Source: Rhypophila decipiens (Eukaryota > Ascomycota > Sordariomycetes > Sordariales > Naviculisporaceae). Taken from it: 64,000 nucleotides of DNA. Position numbers and translations under genes: made by a program. Where the stretch lies: contig MU858095.1 of NCBI GenBank assembly GCA_033297075.1, positions 153,703-217,702 on the forward strand, written 5' to 3'. Below the pieces are notes generated by a model that saw nothing but the letters and a program-made list of their open reading frames with translations, was not told the DNA's origin and made no database searches. Positions 1-11,900 of the stretch are shown here, in pieces. Every line of letters begins with the position of its first letter. Positions within the stretch are counted from its first letter, which is position 1.

Positions 1-1086
1 AGATTCATCACCTTCTTGGTATACCCTCCGAGACTCCGAATCGCGATTGTTCCCGTCTTCTGCTTGCCAGGCGCCGATGCAATTGTAAAGGGATGCCAGT
101 TCAGCGCAGAGATGCCTGGGATCTGCAACCAAGCGATCTGTCCCGGCGAAGTCGTTTTCATGCCCTCGAATTTGAGCTTCGTGACTTGTCCGGCCGAGTA
201 GTGCGTCACTGACGTCAACTTGATGGCTCGAAAGTTGTAGGCAAATCGCACAAGACGGTCTACAGCCCAGAGAATAAGACCGGGGAGAATAAACTCGCTC
301 GTGTAAGCGGCGTGGTAGAATGCCGCTGCGACAAAGACGAGGAAGAGGAAGTGAGTGTAGTAAAAGAGCTCAAAGGTGCGACGGCGAAGGATGCGGATAG
401 ATGTGAGGAACATGACGGCCAGAACAGCCCAGCCAAGGATACCGACGCGTATTCGGGCGTTCTCGAGGACGGTATCAAATTGCTCGGTCCGGATGTAGTG
501 CTGAGCTGTCAGGGAGAAGTGCAGCGTTGCGTGGACGAGCGTGGCAGTGCCGGCCCAGCGATGGTACATGAGGAGGACCGGGGAGGGGATACGGGCGACG
601 ATGGAAAGCAAGTTGGTGCGTGTGGGCAGCAGGAGGGTGAGGCCGGCATTGGCAATCGTCAGCCAGCCGTAGAGCTGGTAATCCGTCGTGTAGCGGATAC
701 GGTTCCATCCCCAGAGAACGTTAAGACCGGTGAAGATAAGGCAGCGGATGAGGGATGCGACGGTGTGGTCGGTGATAAAGGGGATTGGGGATGGTAGCGT
801 GAGGAGTTTGTGTATCCAGACTGATATTGTCCAGTGGTTTCTGGGATGAGGTTCGTATGTGGAATTGCCTGCTGTTGGTGATAATGGTCAGCGGAAGCTC
901 TTCAAGTTTGCTCAAGTACGAGGGCATCTCACCATGTTTTCGTCGAGACAAGAGGTGTGCCAGCGCTGGTAACAGTCGGATCATGCTCTCGACCAAAAGC
1001 ATTCCAATCACACAGAGGAAGTAGGCCCTCGCCGCTGTGTGTTGGTCGTTCACGACTGGAACAAATTTGAAGTGAAGGGGCTGCAT
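1..1086 (-). CDS. Ferric reductase-like transmembrane protein (FRE family), partial at left edge
   Basis: This protein should move electrons across the plasma membrane to reduce extracellular Fe(III)/Cu(II), using FAD, NADPH and two b-type hemes. Exon 1 is 933-1086 and starts MQPLHFKF; a 64-bp GT-AG intron lies at 869-932; exon 2 runs from 868 leftwards off the window. The splice joins the early membrane segment to WIHKLLTLPSP in frame. Visible family marks are LMYHRWAGTATLVHATLH and FELFYYTHFLFLVFVAAAFYHA-type segments carrying paired histidines for heme, several membrane helices, and the FAD-binding HPFTIAS motif followed by GGYTKK. The C-terminal NADPH-binding half lies outside the window. 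The family assignment is firm; the exact substrate is inferred. No partner gene such as a multicopper oxidase is visible beside it. Confidence 0.9.
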
Positions 1087-1932
1087 GGTTGGCAACAATG
1101 ATATGGTTGTCTTTACGGTGAAGGAAAAGTGAATGGTGTTGGGTCTGTGTTATCACTCTCTCAATTTACCAGGTACTCATGCTTTGACGTAGCTTTTTAT
1201 ACGCTGATGACTTCAAACCAGGCTCGTCGGTGTCTGGTTTTGTTCGAAATATCCACCGAAGTGTGAAGCGCCACAACAAATCTTGGTCCTTCTGGACTTG
1301 TTTATATCAAATCATGAAAAAAATCATCAAATACCCGGTATAGAGGGATCCATGATCATCTCATCATTTTGATCAGCCTTATAAGGAACGGCCTGACTTA
1401 CCACCTCTTGGCAGGCTATTCCCAATTAGGAAATTCTGGTGATTATAGATCAGCGGCACATCTGTGAAACCATCTTGAACGGTGTGGTATTTTGGATCCG
1501 AGACTGGTTTCGAACCAATCAGCGTGTCTGTTGAGAAAAACAGGCAGGGAAAGATTTACCACTAGGCCGAATACGGACATGACCTTGAAGCTGCGCCCCG
1601 TTGTCCCTCTCAACGATGCGAGCCCGCCCATGGCCGTTGGATATCTGTATCACAGTATCATCGTTTTGATCACTCATCATACAGCTAGGCGTTCATTGTA
1701 ACCATGGGACCGCGCGCTTGTTGTAGGAATGCATTGCTCTTCTCCCCGGCGTGCGCTTCCTCCTTTGACTCTCATCTACATAAGCCCCGTCACCTCGCTG
1801 GTTACCAGAAGACCTTTTTCTTTCCTCTCTACTCAACAGCTCCAATTCATCATCACATTCTCAAATCTCTTCAAGTCACTTGATCGACCAGCCACCAACC
1901 TTACCTACCCCCCCCCCCCCCCTTTTATCACA
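1087..1932. promoter_or_regulatory. Divergent intergenic region between ferric reductase and DM13 gene
   Basis: This 846-bp gap lies between two divergently transcribed genes and must hold both promoters. A degenerate tRNA-like stretch occurs near 1490-1580 on the minus strand (B-box GGTTCGAAACC, A-box-like GGCCTAGTGG), but it does not fold into a proper acceptor stem. A run of 15 C sits at 1908-1922, just upstream of the DM13 start codon. No supported gene is seen here. Confidence 0.5.
1908..1922 (+). repeat. Homopolymer run of 15 C in the 5' leader of the DM13 gene
   Basis: Fifteen consecutive C residues lie ten bases before the ATG at 1933. This is a likely length-variable microsatellite in the untranslated leader. 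Confidence 0.9.
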
Positions 1933-2496
1933 ATGAAGCCAACTCAAATCCTCCTCACCCTCCTCTCCTTCGCCTCAGCTGCCGTACAAGCTGCAGACTC
2001 CGACAAGGACAAAAAAGGCTGGTCCGGCAAACTGTCCACACTCGATGGCGGTCTCGAAGGCACAGTGACCGTCTCGGCGCCCGACAAACTCGTCGTAACC
2101 GACTACAAGCTCGAAGACGCCTCAGCACCAGCCCTCTACTGGTGGGGCAGCGCAACATCCTCTCTGTCCGATGGCTTTCGCATCTCAAACAAGCACGTCA
2201 CCGAGAAAGCTACGTCGGATACCACCGAAATCATGCTGGATGCCGGCAAGACTCCTTCCGACTTCATGACTGTTGGTTTGTGGTGCGAAAAGTTTAGTGC
2301 CAACTTTGGGCAGGCCACGCTGATGGCGCAGACTGGCGGAAATGAGGACATGACACCACCTCCGACTATGACTACTGGGAGTGGGATGCCGCAGAGTACT
2401 GATAATAAGATGAATGGTGCACGTGGGATTGTTGGGGCGGTGGAGTGGATCTGGGTCATGGCTGGGCTGGGGGCCTTTACCTTTTTGCTGATGTGA
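1933..2496 (+). CDS. Small secreted DM13-domain protein, probably GPI-anchored
   Basis: A single-exon gene of 187 aa. The start was chosen at 1933 because it is preceded by CACA and begins a good signal peptide (MKPTQILLTLLSFASAAVQA). Residues about 35-120 resemble the DM13 domain: GTVTVSAPDKLVVTDYKL, then ALYWWGSA and a conserved Cys near FMTVGLWCEKF. After a Thr/Pro-rich linker the protein ends in a hydrophobic tail (WIWVMAGLGAFTFLLM), as expected for a GPI-anchor signal. DM13 domains are proposed redox or electron-transfer modules of extracellular proteins; the function here is unknown. Its divergent neighbour is a ferric reductase, so a link to surface redox chemistry is possible but only inferred. 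An in-frame upstream ATG at 1729 would destroy the signal peptide position and is unlikely. Confidence 0.8.
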   Translation: MKPTQILLTLLSFASAAVQAADSDKDKKGWSGKLSTLDGGLEGTVTVSAPDKLVVTDYKLEDASAPALYWWGSATSSLSDGFRISNKHVTEKATSDTTEIMLDAGKTPSDFMTVGLWCEKFSANFGQATLMAQTGGNEDMTPPPTMTTGSGMPQSTDNKMNGARGIVGAVEWIWVMAGLGAFTFLLM

Positions 2497-2833
2497 TGGA
2501 CGAGAAGTCATGTTCTAGAGAAGTGGCAAGCTTGAGGGCTGGCCATGGGCCGCTGTATGCTGGGTTCCTTTGGTATTTTATTGGGATACCCTTTTGGGGT
2601 TCCCTTGTTGGTCCAGCAATGTCTTCAGAGTGGTTTCCAATTTCTTGGTTATACATGTATCTTTTCTTTGACAACCAAACAACTGTCCGATAAGTTTCTT
2701 AGTACTCTGCGAAGGATTCCATCGCCAGCTTGACGGCCTAGCTGCCTAAATGTAGTGCCCTCGGATGTCATCGTTCTAGACACAGTTGTCAGACATAATT
2801 ACAATCTTAATTCCGTTCAACAGTCCCAACCAG

Positions 2834-3634
2834 TTACAGCTTACAATTCGTCTTCTCCGTGATCTCTTTAACCAACTCTAGAACAGTGTCGGCCAACATC
2901 CCCGGCTGCTCGATATGGGGCGAGTGCGACGATCCCTCAAGCATCCTCGTCCTTTCGATCTTTCCGATCTCGACGTAGGTTCTCTGCGCCTCCAAAGGGA
3001 CAATCCTGTCACCCCCAGTGAAAATGTATCCGATCTTCCCCCGAAACGCCGGAGAATGGTACGGGTCCCAGTGCGTTGGAGTTGTGAAGCAATGATACGG
3101 CTGCGGTGAAAGTCTCTCTGCCAGCTTGTCCGCTTCTTCGTCGGGGAGGTCATGGAATAGCATCGCCTTGGCGGCTGACTTGTCAAAGGTAACAAGGCCC
3201 GTGGATTCGTCGTAGATAGTCCACCCGGGAATAGTGTCCGGTTCCATCAGCATGGCTTCCAGTGCAGTAGTTCCCTTTCTGGCGATGGAGGCTGCGCACA
3301 GGACGACGGCCACGACACCACCCTCGAGACCTTTGGCCCGTCGTTCCTGCTTGCTGATCCCCTCCAACGATGCAGGGGCATAAATACCGCCGTAGGAGTG
3401 GGCGAAGACGACGATGTCTTTTCCCTCGGAGAGAAGGGGGTCCAGGACCGAATGACGCAGGTACTCGCTGTCGGGGTTGACCGTTGGAAGGGTCTGGGTG
3501 GAGGAGGTCGGATGATATTGCTGCACCATACAAATGGCTGTGTGCTGCCTCTCGTTGAAATCCGCAATCAGTGGCTCATAGATTCGAGGGAGAGGGAAGG
3601 CGCCGGGACAGATGACAATTGTAAAGGGCTCCAT
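2834..3634 (-). CDS. Alpha/beta-hydrolase fold protein
   Basis: A single-exon gene of 266 aa starting MEPFTIVICPGAF. It has the layout of a small cytosolic alpha/beta hydrolase of the AB_hydrolase_6 (salicylate-esterase-like) type. The first strand is followed by the oxyanion region PGAF; the nucleophile elbow is VFAHSYGG (Ser about residue 80); the acid is probably the Asp in TGGDRIVP; the catalytic His is in GSSHSPHIEQP near the C-terminus. No signal peptide or membrane segment is visible. It probably cleaves a small ester or amide; the substrate cannot be read from the sequence. It is convergent with the DM13 gene, with 337 bp between stop codons. The frame is intact and the triad complete, so it is probably active. 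Confidence 0.85.
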   Translation of the reverse strand: MEPFTIVICPGAFPLPRIYEPLIADFNERQHTAICMVQQYHPTSSTQTLPTVNPDSEYLRHSVLDPLLSEGKDIVVFAHSYGGIYAPASLEGISKQERRAKGLEGGVVAVVLCAASIARKGTTALEAMLMEPDTIPGWTIYDESTGLVTFDKSAAKAMLFHDLPDEEADKLAERLSPQPYHCFTTPTHWDPYHSPAFRGKIGYIFTGGDRIVPLEAQRTYVEIGKIERTRMLEGSSHSPHIEQPGMLADTVLELVKEITEKTNCKL

Positions 3635-5598
3635 GATGATCCGTGGTGGATACCAGTATGGTCAAGAACGAGGATTGCGTATTCTCGGCAGCAGCACGAC
3701 ACCTGGAAAACATAAATGTTAAATGTTGGGCTGGATGAGAAGTGGACGGTGTGTAGAGTAAAAGAGGGAATAAAAATAGTAATGATAGTGCGACGGCCAT
3801 AAAAACCGGACGTCTGGTTGGACATGATTGTGCAGGCGATAACCGAATAGATCACCAACAAATCAAGACGGAGATAGTCCGCGGTCCAACGCTGTCGGCC
3901 GTACGGGATCATTTGGCTCGTGTTGGTCCCAGTGACAACTGATGTGCGCCAACATGCATCTACCACAGTAATTATATACGGCACAGCCTGTGTCATACAC
4001 GGAGTCCCTAGAGAAGGTCCGACTTGGAAGTACAATTCGAATGTACGTTTTGGACGTTCTGTCGAGTATTGGACACCGACGCTGTAAAGGATTTGGTGGA
4101 GTCGGTTCTTGAACAGTCACTCTTTCCTCATGCATCCTTCCACCTCAACCACAAGCGGTAGGGTCCAGATCAAATTTCTTTTCTTTTGAGTAGCTTTTTC
4201 CAATGAGCTTCCTATGTCTAGAGCTGTATGGTATATATATGGAACTGTGCTGAAACCAGCTTCTAGATCCCGCCGCACCAGCTTGTTCTTTACCAAACGC
4301 TGAAGCTTCGATGTCTAGGAGCAATCACCCTGGGGGCGATTCCTAGGAAAGATCTCATGAGGCCGGATAGGGAAAAGTGTCCTGCAAGGCAAGTCCGGAA
4401 TACTACTTGAAGCAACGCGGCCAAGCTGTCCGGTCTAGACCACAATAGTCCATTCCGCCCTTACTCCTTGCCCAAGAATCGGAGCTGGAACCCCGTCGAT
4501 GGTCATGTGAGGCAGTATTTGGCGATAATCGGAGTTGAACGGAAGCTGCACACAGGAAGACCGGGCCCGGATAAGGCACCCGGTCAGACTTTCCTCTTCC
4601 ACGCAGAATACCGGTTAACGATTCATAGTTTTGATACTAACACCAAGTATTGACCGGTCAACTGCTCCTCATGACACCTCCCACCCCGCACCATTTCACC
4701 CCTACACACAAGTTCCACTTCGGCCCTCAGAGCATTCTATAAGCCATATTTCCGGAAAGATTGTCAAGGAAGGCGATAAGGTTCATCCCATGTACTTCTG
4801 TAACGCGGGAGCGGCCCCTACTGCACAAACACAGACCGGCGGGCACTGGTCCACGATAGCGTCGCAAGTTACACTAGCAGCGTCTCAATGCGGCCAGCTG
4901 AGTTCCTGCTTGATCGCACCAGCTGGGTACCACACAAAAGAGCCCGAGGGTCTTGTTTGACTTGTCCCACCTGCCAGCACACGGCCAGACCAGGCCAGAC
5001 AAGAGGCATTCACAAAAGGGGCATGGTACTTTGTTTCCTTCGGACGTATGACAGTTCTTGACCGATTGCAAGTCCGTTACAATATTCAAGGGACCGAGTG
5101 ACACGACTTTGTGACAATGCACCTTCCACATCGCACTGAAAACGGGCATCAGCATTGTGGGTCCGCCTCCCTTGATGGCATCAGAAACAACTTCGCAGCT
5201 CTCAAAAGACAACTACAACCCGCATATGGCGCTTTCCAGCTTTGCATGCACCTGCAAGCACGGCAATGGCTCTCCGGTTCCTTGGTATCCCCGCTGCTCA
5301 CGCGCCAAACCATGCACATTTTCACCGAGACGCGCATAGCCATTGAACACCGGCAATGGCGCCAGCATCACGTCATGAGAGGTTGAGTCCTTCCCTCCAT
5401 GACCTAGCTAACAACCCTGCTCAGGCCCAAGAGAAAACCATTCTCGTACTCCAGACCTTCCGTCGCTCAACTCCCGCTCAAGCCCGTATCCGCCAGCCCA
5501 TAACCGACCAGCCAATTACGGACCACGACCTGGTTTAACTCGACAGTTTCACAGAAAGGCGGTCAGAAACTTTATCCTCTATATATCCTGCCGTCAAT
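3635..5598. other. Intergenic region, about 2.0 kb, no supported gene
   Basis: The open frames here are short, overlap on both strands and show no domain, signal peptide or splice-linked continuation. The left part contains the promoter of the hydrolase and the right part that of the permease starting at 5599. Confidence 0.6.
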
Positions 5599-7678
5599 AT
5601 GGGGCCAACAGGACGGTCTTTGACATTCCAGGAGCCAGCAGCACGTTACTGTGCCGATGAAGACTGGGAGAGAATTCCACATCCGAAAATAGGACCACCA
5701 ACTCCTTTCCCGGGCACCCCTCAAGACCTCAGCGCAAGGTGTAGCACCGACTCCATGGCCATCACCACTGTTCCCCCTTCGCCTCAGAAGGCGTCCAATG
5801 ATGTGAGAACATCCCCGGCAGCGAGTCCCCTCGCCAGTAGTAGCAGCATTGATGAGGCGGACAAGACACTGGAGGCGATGGGATACAAACCTGTGAGTAC
5901 TCTTGCAACCAATACCGCCCAATACAAAGGTCTCTTGTTCCCTGGCTAATTGTGGTGCTATACAGGTCTTCAAGAGAGAGTTCTCCCGATGGTCGTCCTT
6001 TAGCTTTGCTATGAGCATTTCTGGAGTGTATGGCACGCTCATGTCAACATGGATATACGGACTGCAGGCCGGAGGCGCTGCTGCTATCATGTGGAGCTGG
6101 GTCATCGGAGGAGCAGGAGCCTGGGCATTGGCATTCAGCATCGCCGAGATCGCATCTGCCTATCCGAGCTCAGGTGCCATGTACTTTACCCTCAAGTACC
6201 TGGCCCCTGAAGAACAGGTGCCAATCTTGTGCTGGATCTCAGGTTCGTCTTTTTGCTTCGGGTTTGGGGAGGGTGTCCTATCAACTGACTCTGACTGCAG
6301 GCTACGTCAATCTGGTCGGCACTGTCACCGGGAGCGCAGCAACGGAATATGCCTCGAGTCAAATGCTACTTGCCGCCATATCGATCATGTCCGATTTCTC
6401 CTACAATCCTACGACGAACCATGTCGTAGCAGTCATGGCACTCTTGACTCTTGTCCACGCATCCGTCAATACTCTGCCCACCAAATGGCTCAATAGGCTG
6501 ACCAGCGGATATGTCGTCTTTCATGTGGCAGTACTGCTGGGCGCCTGTGTGTTCTTGTTGGCGCAAACCAAGAATAAGAATACACTTCACTATGCCTTTA
6601 CCGATTTCCAGCCCACTTCTGGTTGGAACCCTCCTGGGTTTGCCTTTCTGTTTGGGTGCCTGACCCCGGCATGGATCATGACAAGCGCAGATAGTACCGC
6701 CAGGTAAGCTTGCTTCGTACCAGGGCGCTAGTTGATTGGAATATTTGATGGCTGACAACCATGTGTAGAATCGCCGAAGAAGCCAAGAATCCCTCTCGGG
6801 TTGTACCACAGGCCATCGCTAATGCGACAATTTTCACATATGTCATCGGGTTTCTCTTTAATCTTGTCCTTGTTATTTGCATGGGTGACCCTCGGGACCT
6901 CATCAACAGCGCCAGTGGACAGCCGGTGAGTGCTGTAGTTGCCCAACGAACTATATCATGACAGGGCGGGCTCCTAACCCATTTCATACAGGTCGCACAA
7001 CTCTTCTTCAACGGCATGGGCCGTGCCCCTGCCATTTTCTTCACTCTGGCCGGCTTTGTCGTGATGAACCTTGTCGCCATTCCAGGCCTTCAATCCGGCA
7101 GCAGAACAATCTTTGCGCTCGCTCGAGATGACCTTCTGCCATTCTCATCCGTCTGGCGGCAGATCTCGCCGTGGTCGCAGACGCCGGTCGCTGCGGTCTG
7201 GATCTACGCAGTACTAGAGATCGCCGTCAACCTTCTCGGTCTTGCAAGCTCAACGGCAATCAGCGCCGTCTTCAATGTCTGTACGGTGGCCTTGAATTTG
7301 AGCTATATCATCCCACTGGTATGCAAGATGCTCTATGGCAGATTTGAGAAAGGTCCGTGGAATCTGGGAAGGTGGAGCACCGCGGTGAATGTGGTTGCAG
7401 TGGCGTGGAATGGCTTCATTGCCGTCATCTTTTTCTTCCCAACCGTGCTACCGGTTACCCCAGAGAATGTGAGCGATAAGCCCCTTGAATTATTTATGGG
7501 ACCAACTAACAAGCGTCTTTCCTTGCAGATGAACTATGCCATCGTCGTCTTCATCTTTGTCCTGATGTTTGCCGTCGGGTTCTGGTTTACACATGGTAAA
7601 CATTATTACAAAGGGCCCAGGACTCTTACTCAAGCGCCTGAAACGAGATACGAACTGGCACTATTTTCGCAAGTCTAG
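5599..7678 (+). CDS. APC-superfamily amino-acid/GABA/choline permease
   Basis: This is a plasma-membrane or vacuolar transporter of 585 aa with about 12 membrane helices. Exons are 5599-5892, 5966-6242, 6301-6703, 6769-6925, 6992-7468 and 7529-7678; all five introns (58-73 bp) have GT-AG ends and keep the frame. The soluble N-terminus is about 95 residues and Ser/Pro-rich; the first helix region reads SRWSSFSFAMSISGVYGT, typical of the fungal ACT/BAT group (Uga4, Hnm1-like). Further marks are GPTL-like GGAGAWALAFSIAEIASAYP, the motif SADSTARIAEEAKNPSRVVP between helices 5 and 6, and SGSRTIFALARDDLLP. Substrate could be GABA, choline, polyamines or amino acids; sequence alone does not decide. 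The next in-frame ATG at 5755 is a possible alternative start. Confidence 0.9.
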
Positions 7679-8992
7679 GCAACTGTTGTTACCGAGTATG
7701 CTTCCGTGTGGCTCAACAAATGGGCATCGGATATCCGCATGATCGAACGGTTTGTTTGTTGCTGATGTTCACTGGCGTCATTTATGTGTTATCTCTTGGG
7801 GGAAAAGCAAGATCAGATTATATTGATTTCGTTGGTACCGTATACCTAGACATATATTTGATGTTCAGAAAGTGGGCGGAGTCATGTTCTCATTTTATCT
7901 AAATGGTTGTTCAAATGGAACATTGAAGTACTTCAGCAAAACCTCCTCTATCAAATTCCTCGAAACACGTGAATTTGCTCCTCATAATTTGTCTGGTAAC
8001 TTACCGCCTCTAACCCTAACCCTATAGCGAATGGTGACATTACCGATACCTAGTCTGATAGCCGAATGGCGGGGCCTAGAAGGTGAAAATAGTCAAGTAT
8101 TGGCAGACGGAAATCACGCATCGCTAATCGAAGGATAGTCGAGAACCTGCCTATATCAGCTGGTAATATACGGAACCCTAGGATGATGAATCGCCGCTTC
8201 AGGTTGGGGGCTGACAAAGACTCACGGGTCTACCAACGGAGTCGATGACCAGCATTGTCGCATATTTCTCCTTTCCACTCACCGACACTCTCTGGAAACA
8301 GATCTAGACCTCTCTTCAACCGCATTAATATGAATCTCGTTGACTTGTAAGCAAGCATGGGGGCTGGGTCTTGGGTTAGCTTAATTGGTTCTTTATCAAC
8401 CCCCAATGCGACCTCAGTGGGCGGGAGGATCATTAGCGAGCCGGACCAAACGACCTTCTGTTGGCTGTGCAGTCCGTTCAGGTTACCACTTGCCTTCTTG
8501 GCAATTCAGGGGTGTGTACATGAAATGTATCAGATTGCCCGGAGGCACCCGTTACTTCAGCCATATTTTGTAGGAAGCTTCGACAATGACACGCACCGTT
8601 AAAAGGGCCCCGGCATTGGTTCTAATTATCAGCCCAGCGACCCCAAGGGGCACCCTTCGCGCATGGAAAAGTGACATTGGCGAGGCACAGCATAGGCTTT
8701 AGGTTGTACAAGGCGGCAAAGCTCGCCAGGGGGGATTCTGCCTGGCCATATCTAGGAAGATGGCAAACTATATGGTGGGGTGGGTTATTCTCGTGGGGTC
8801 CTGTCGTGGTAGCTGCCTTCCTTCTACGGAGTTCGTCGTGATAACGAGCTCGACCCTAAAGATAGCAGCGGGTGTCTCTGATAATTCAACGTCAACCCCT
8901 CCCAAATAATCACCCACTTTTTGTCCTTGCCACGAGCACAGCATGCGTTTGTTCTCTTCACCAAACGACTTGAGGTCAGATTTCGGTTCACG
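7679..8992. other. Intergenic region, about 1.3 kb, with one telomere-type box
   Basis: No supported gene. The stretch 8011-8026 carries two CCCTAA-type units. The rest is unremarkable and includes the promoter of the DUF3433 gene; the last 70 bp before 8993 stay open in frame, but only from a TTG codon. Confidence 0.55.
8011..8026 (+). repeat. Interstitial telomere-type box (TAACCCTAACCCTA)
   Basis: Two adjacent units of the fungal telomere repeat (CCCTAA) lie in an intergenic region far from any chromosome end. Such teloboxes are known binding sites for Tbf1/Teb1-type Myb factors in fungi. A role here is inferred only. Confidence 0.6.
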
Positions 8993-11900
8993 ATGGCTTC
9001 TTCCATGCAACAGCAAAGCGTAGTCTGTAATGGCTTACAAGAGCTAGATATCACCGAGTACCATCAAGTCCAGACCTCATTAGCCGGGCTCAGCCTATCC
9101 CGCCGCTCATGCAATGACGAGACGGCGGAAGAGAAGAGGCAAACCTTGCAACCAAGTCCAGCTTCTCTGTATGAGCCTTCAGAATACGATATCGAGTTCG
9201 AGGAGCTCCACGTGCCGCTTCCCCCACCGGCCATGAGAAGTACCGATTGCCTTGTACCTCTACCCCAACGCTCATCATCGCCACACCAAAGCCCAGGTTC
9301 CAGCGCCGCAAGTTTCGTCACGAGCACCGGTTCCGAGACTGAGAAAAAGACGGCACCAGAACCAGAAGAGGGTCCAAGGATACCGGACTACAAGCAGACA
9401 TCTCTCAGATGGCCCTACATGGTTTTTATATTCACTCTGATTGCCGGGCTCTTTGCCTTTATTGAATACGAAATCAACGATTTGCCACCACCGCATTATT
9501 CCATGATAGCTTTTGACGAGCTCAGACCAGACAAAGCTATCCCGGACCCGCGGCCTCCAGAGAGTAATTATCCGAAACCTCCGTCGGCCACCAGCACGTA
9601 TTGTGGCTGGTCGGCCCCAAAATGGGAACTTCGCCATTGGAACCCCTCATCATGTGACGACATGCTCTGTGACGACTGGGACCAAGCGGCGTGGTGTAAA
9701 CCACAGACTATCGGGGGCCAGCGATTCTACTGTCTCAAGACGAAATTGCGCGAGATGATTGATACCTTCACGACAGATGACCCATCGTGGTGTCCTTGCG
9801 AGGGCAATTTCGACAATGGGGCCTGGAACCCGGACACATGGGACGACAAGGCGGGCTCGCATGATCCGGGCTGCCAGTCAGCCATGTCCGCCATACTGTC
9901 CTTCAACAACTACAAGACCAAGTACCGCTGGCTCACGACCACCAATTGGCCCAACGCGGAGACTTCGACGGCAGTACCAGAATCGCCCAAAAGCGGGTTT
10001 TGGGCATATCCGAAAACAAATTCTGATGGCGCTATCCTGATGCCACTGGTCGTCCGCACCGCGGGCCCCGAGAGCCAGGACGCGTTTGGGAACGCTGTCG
10101 AGCCAACCGAGACTGCCCTCTTTCCGGACGGCTATTCTGGCCAGTACATAACTGGGAATTTTGGCCAGCATATGGGGTACAACCCCTGCTCCATGTTGAA
10201 TATGTTTTCGGGAGCGATGGGGCGTTTCGACGGATGGCAGTGCCCCGAGGCGCAGGTGGGAGTGTTTTCCACCGTCTGGTGGACACTACCTCTCACACGA
10301 CCGACAATCAGCACCACCGCAGACTCTGCCACCGAGACTCCTGTCATTACCACGACCAATGCTGCGTCATCCGAGGGCGTCACCACTTCGACCGCCGAGG
10401 TCGCCTCTTCAGCGACCGTACCAGTCTGCACGAGCTGTAATCCAGAAAGTTTGACTTTGACACAGCCGTCCACAGTCATGATTCTGCCCGGAGATGGTAG
10501 TACCAGCACATCCACATCTGCTCAGCTTGCCAGCTGGGCCAGCTCGGCATCTACGACCACCCCAGTATCCTCGGGGCCAAGCAGTGCCTCTCAATTAACC
10601 TCCAGTCCGCCGTCGGAGCAGTTCAGTACCATCGTCATCAAGCTTCCAATCGGCGACGATCCAGCATCCATCACAACGATAACACGGATAATGACGCTCA
10701 GTTCCCAAGCCACAACGGCTCAACAGTCAACAACGTCCGGTGCTTCACCAACAACTGCACCCCCAGTCCTGCCTATCGGGGTAGATAACCCCACTTCAAC
10801 ACATCCAGACACCAGAAAGAGTAGCAATGAAACACCAATATCCCGACCGGGCGTGGTAATGAACCCAATCATTGGAAGTTCCCTTCCTACTGGTCCTGGC
10901 CACAGCGAGACTCTAACACTGCCTCGAGCACCGGGTCCAGAACAAATTCCAAATCAAATCACGAGCCAGATGCCAAACTCGATACTACCATCGTATGCCG
11001 TAATTCCGACAGGAATCAGCGTTCACCCTCCCCAGGATTTATCTCCAGAACGAGCTTCGGAGATCCATTACCTCAGGACGAAAACTCTTAGTCCCTCTGA
11101 GATGGGCCCTGTCATCCCGACAGCGACACCCAATGGGCCCATTGATCCGAGCTCACACGCAAAGTTCTTCAACCTTCGGTCTGAGACGGATTACTTGATG
11201 GCTTCAGTAGTCCCAGTCCTGTTAGCTACGTTACTTGCCATTCCGATCCAAGTCTTCATTACCAGCATAAACTCTATGTTGCCTTTCCGGGCACTCAGCC
11301 ATTATCCTGGGGGCGCGACTGCTCAGGATTCTTTGCTCTTGTCCCGCAATCCCAGCTTTCACGGTCCCCTCATCATCGGCGTACGACTGCTGCGTCGATT
11401 TCTGGACCCACTGCCGCTCTTGGGCTTTCTTCTCGGCACACTCTCTACGGTTCTGATACCAATCTCTAGTGAAGTGATCAGACTGGAATATACCAAGGAG
11501 TGCACCGCCACGGATGAAGAGCTCAACATTCACATCAACCCCTTGACTGGCCTACAGCTTTGCGCCTTTGGCCTTCGCAAATCGGGTCCTTTAATGCGAG
11601 CCACCGAAGGCTTACTCATTGGGATGGCATTGCTGACTATAGCTATTGCCTACCTTCTCGTGCGATGGAGGACCGGAGCGTTGCCTGAACCGTGGAGTAT
11701 TGCGAGCATGACTACCTTGCTTTCTGCCAGGGGCTCTGGGCTGGCCAGTCTTCTGCGGGGAATGCCTTCTGGCGCAAGCTATTCTGGGAAGGAAAAGAGA
11801 CGCAGTGTCAATCGACAGATCAAGGAAGCTCTCGCCGACAAACGTTTCCGGCTGGGCTTTATGTTCCCCAGCCAACACACCAGCTATGGCATCAAGACCA

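Noticed and set aside
1490..1580. tRNA-like sequence on the minus strand
   Set aside because: It has a good B box (GGTTCGAAACC), a T-stem and an A-box-like GGCCTAGTGG, and TCCG/CGGA ends recalling tRNA-Glu, but the acceptor stem has mismatches, the D-arm does not pair and the anticodon loop has six bases. At most a relic.
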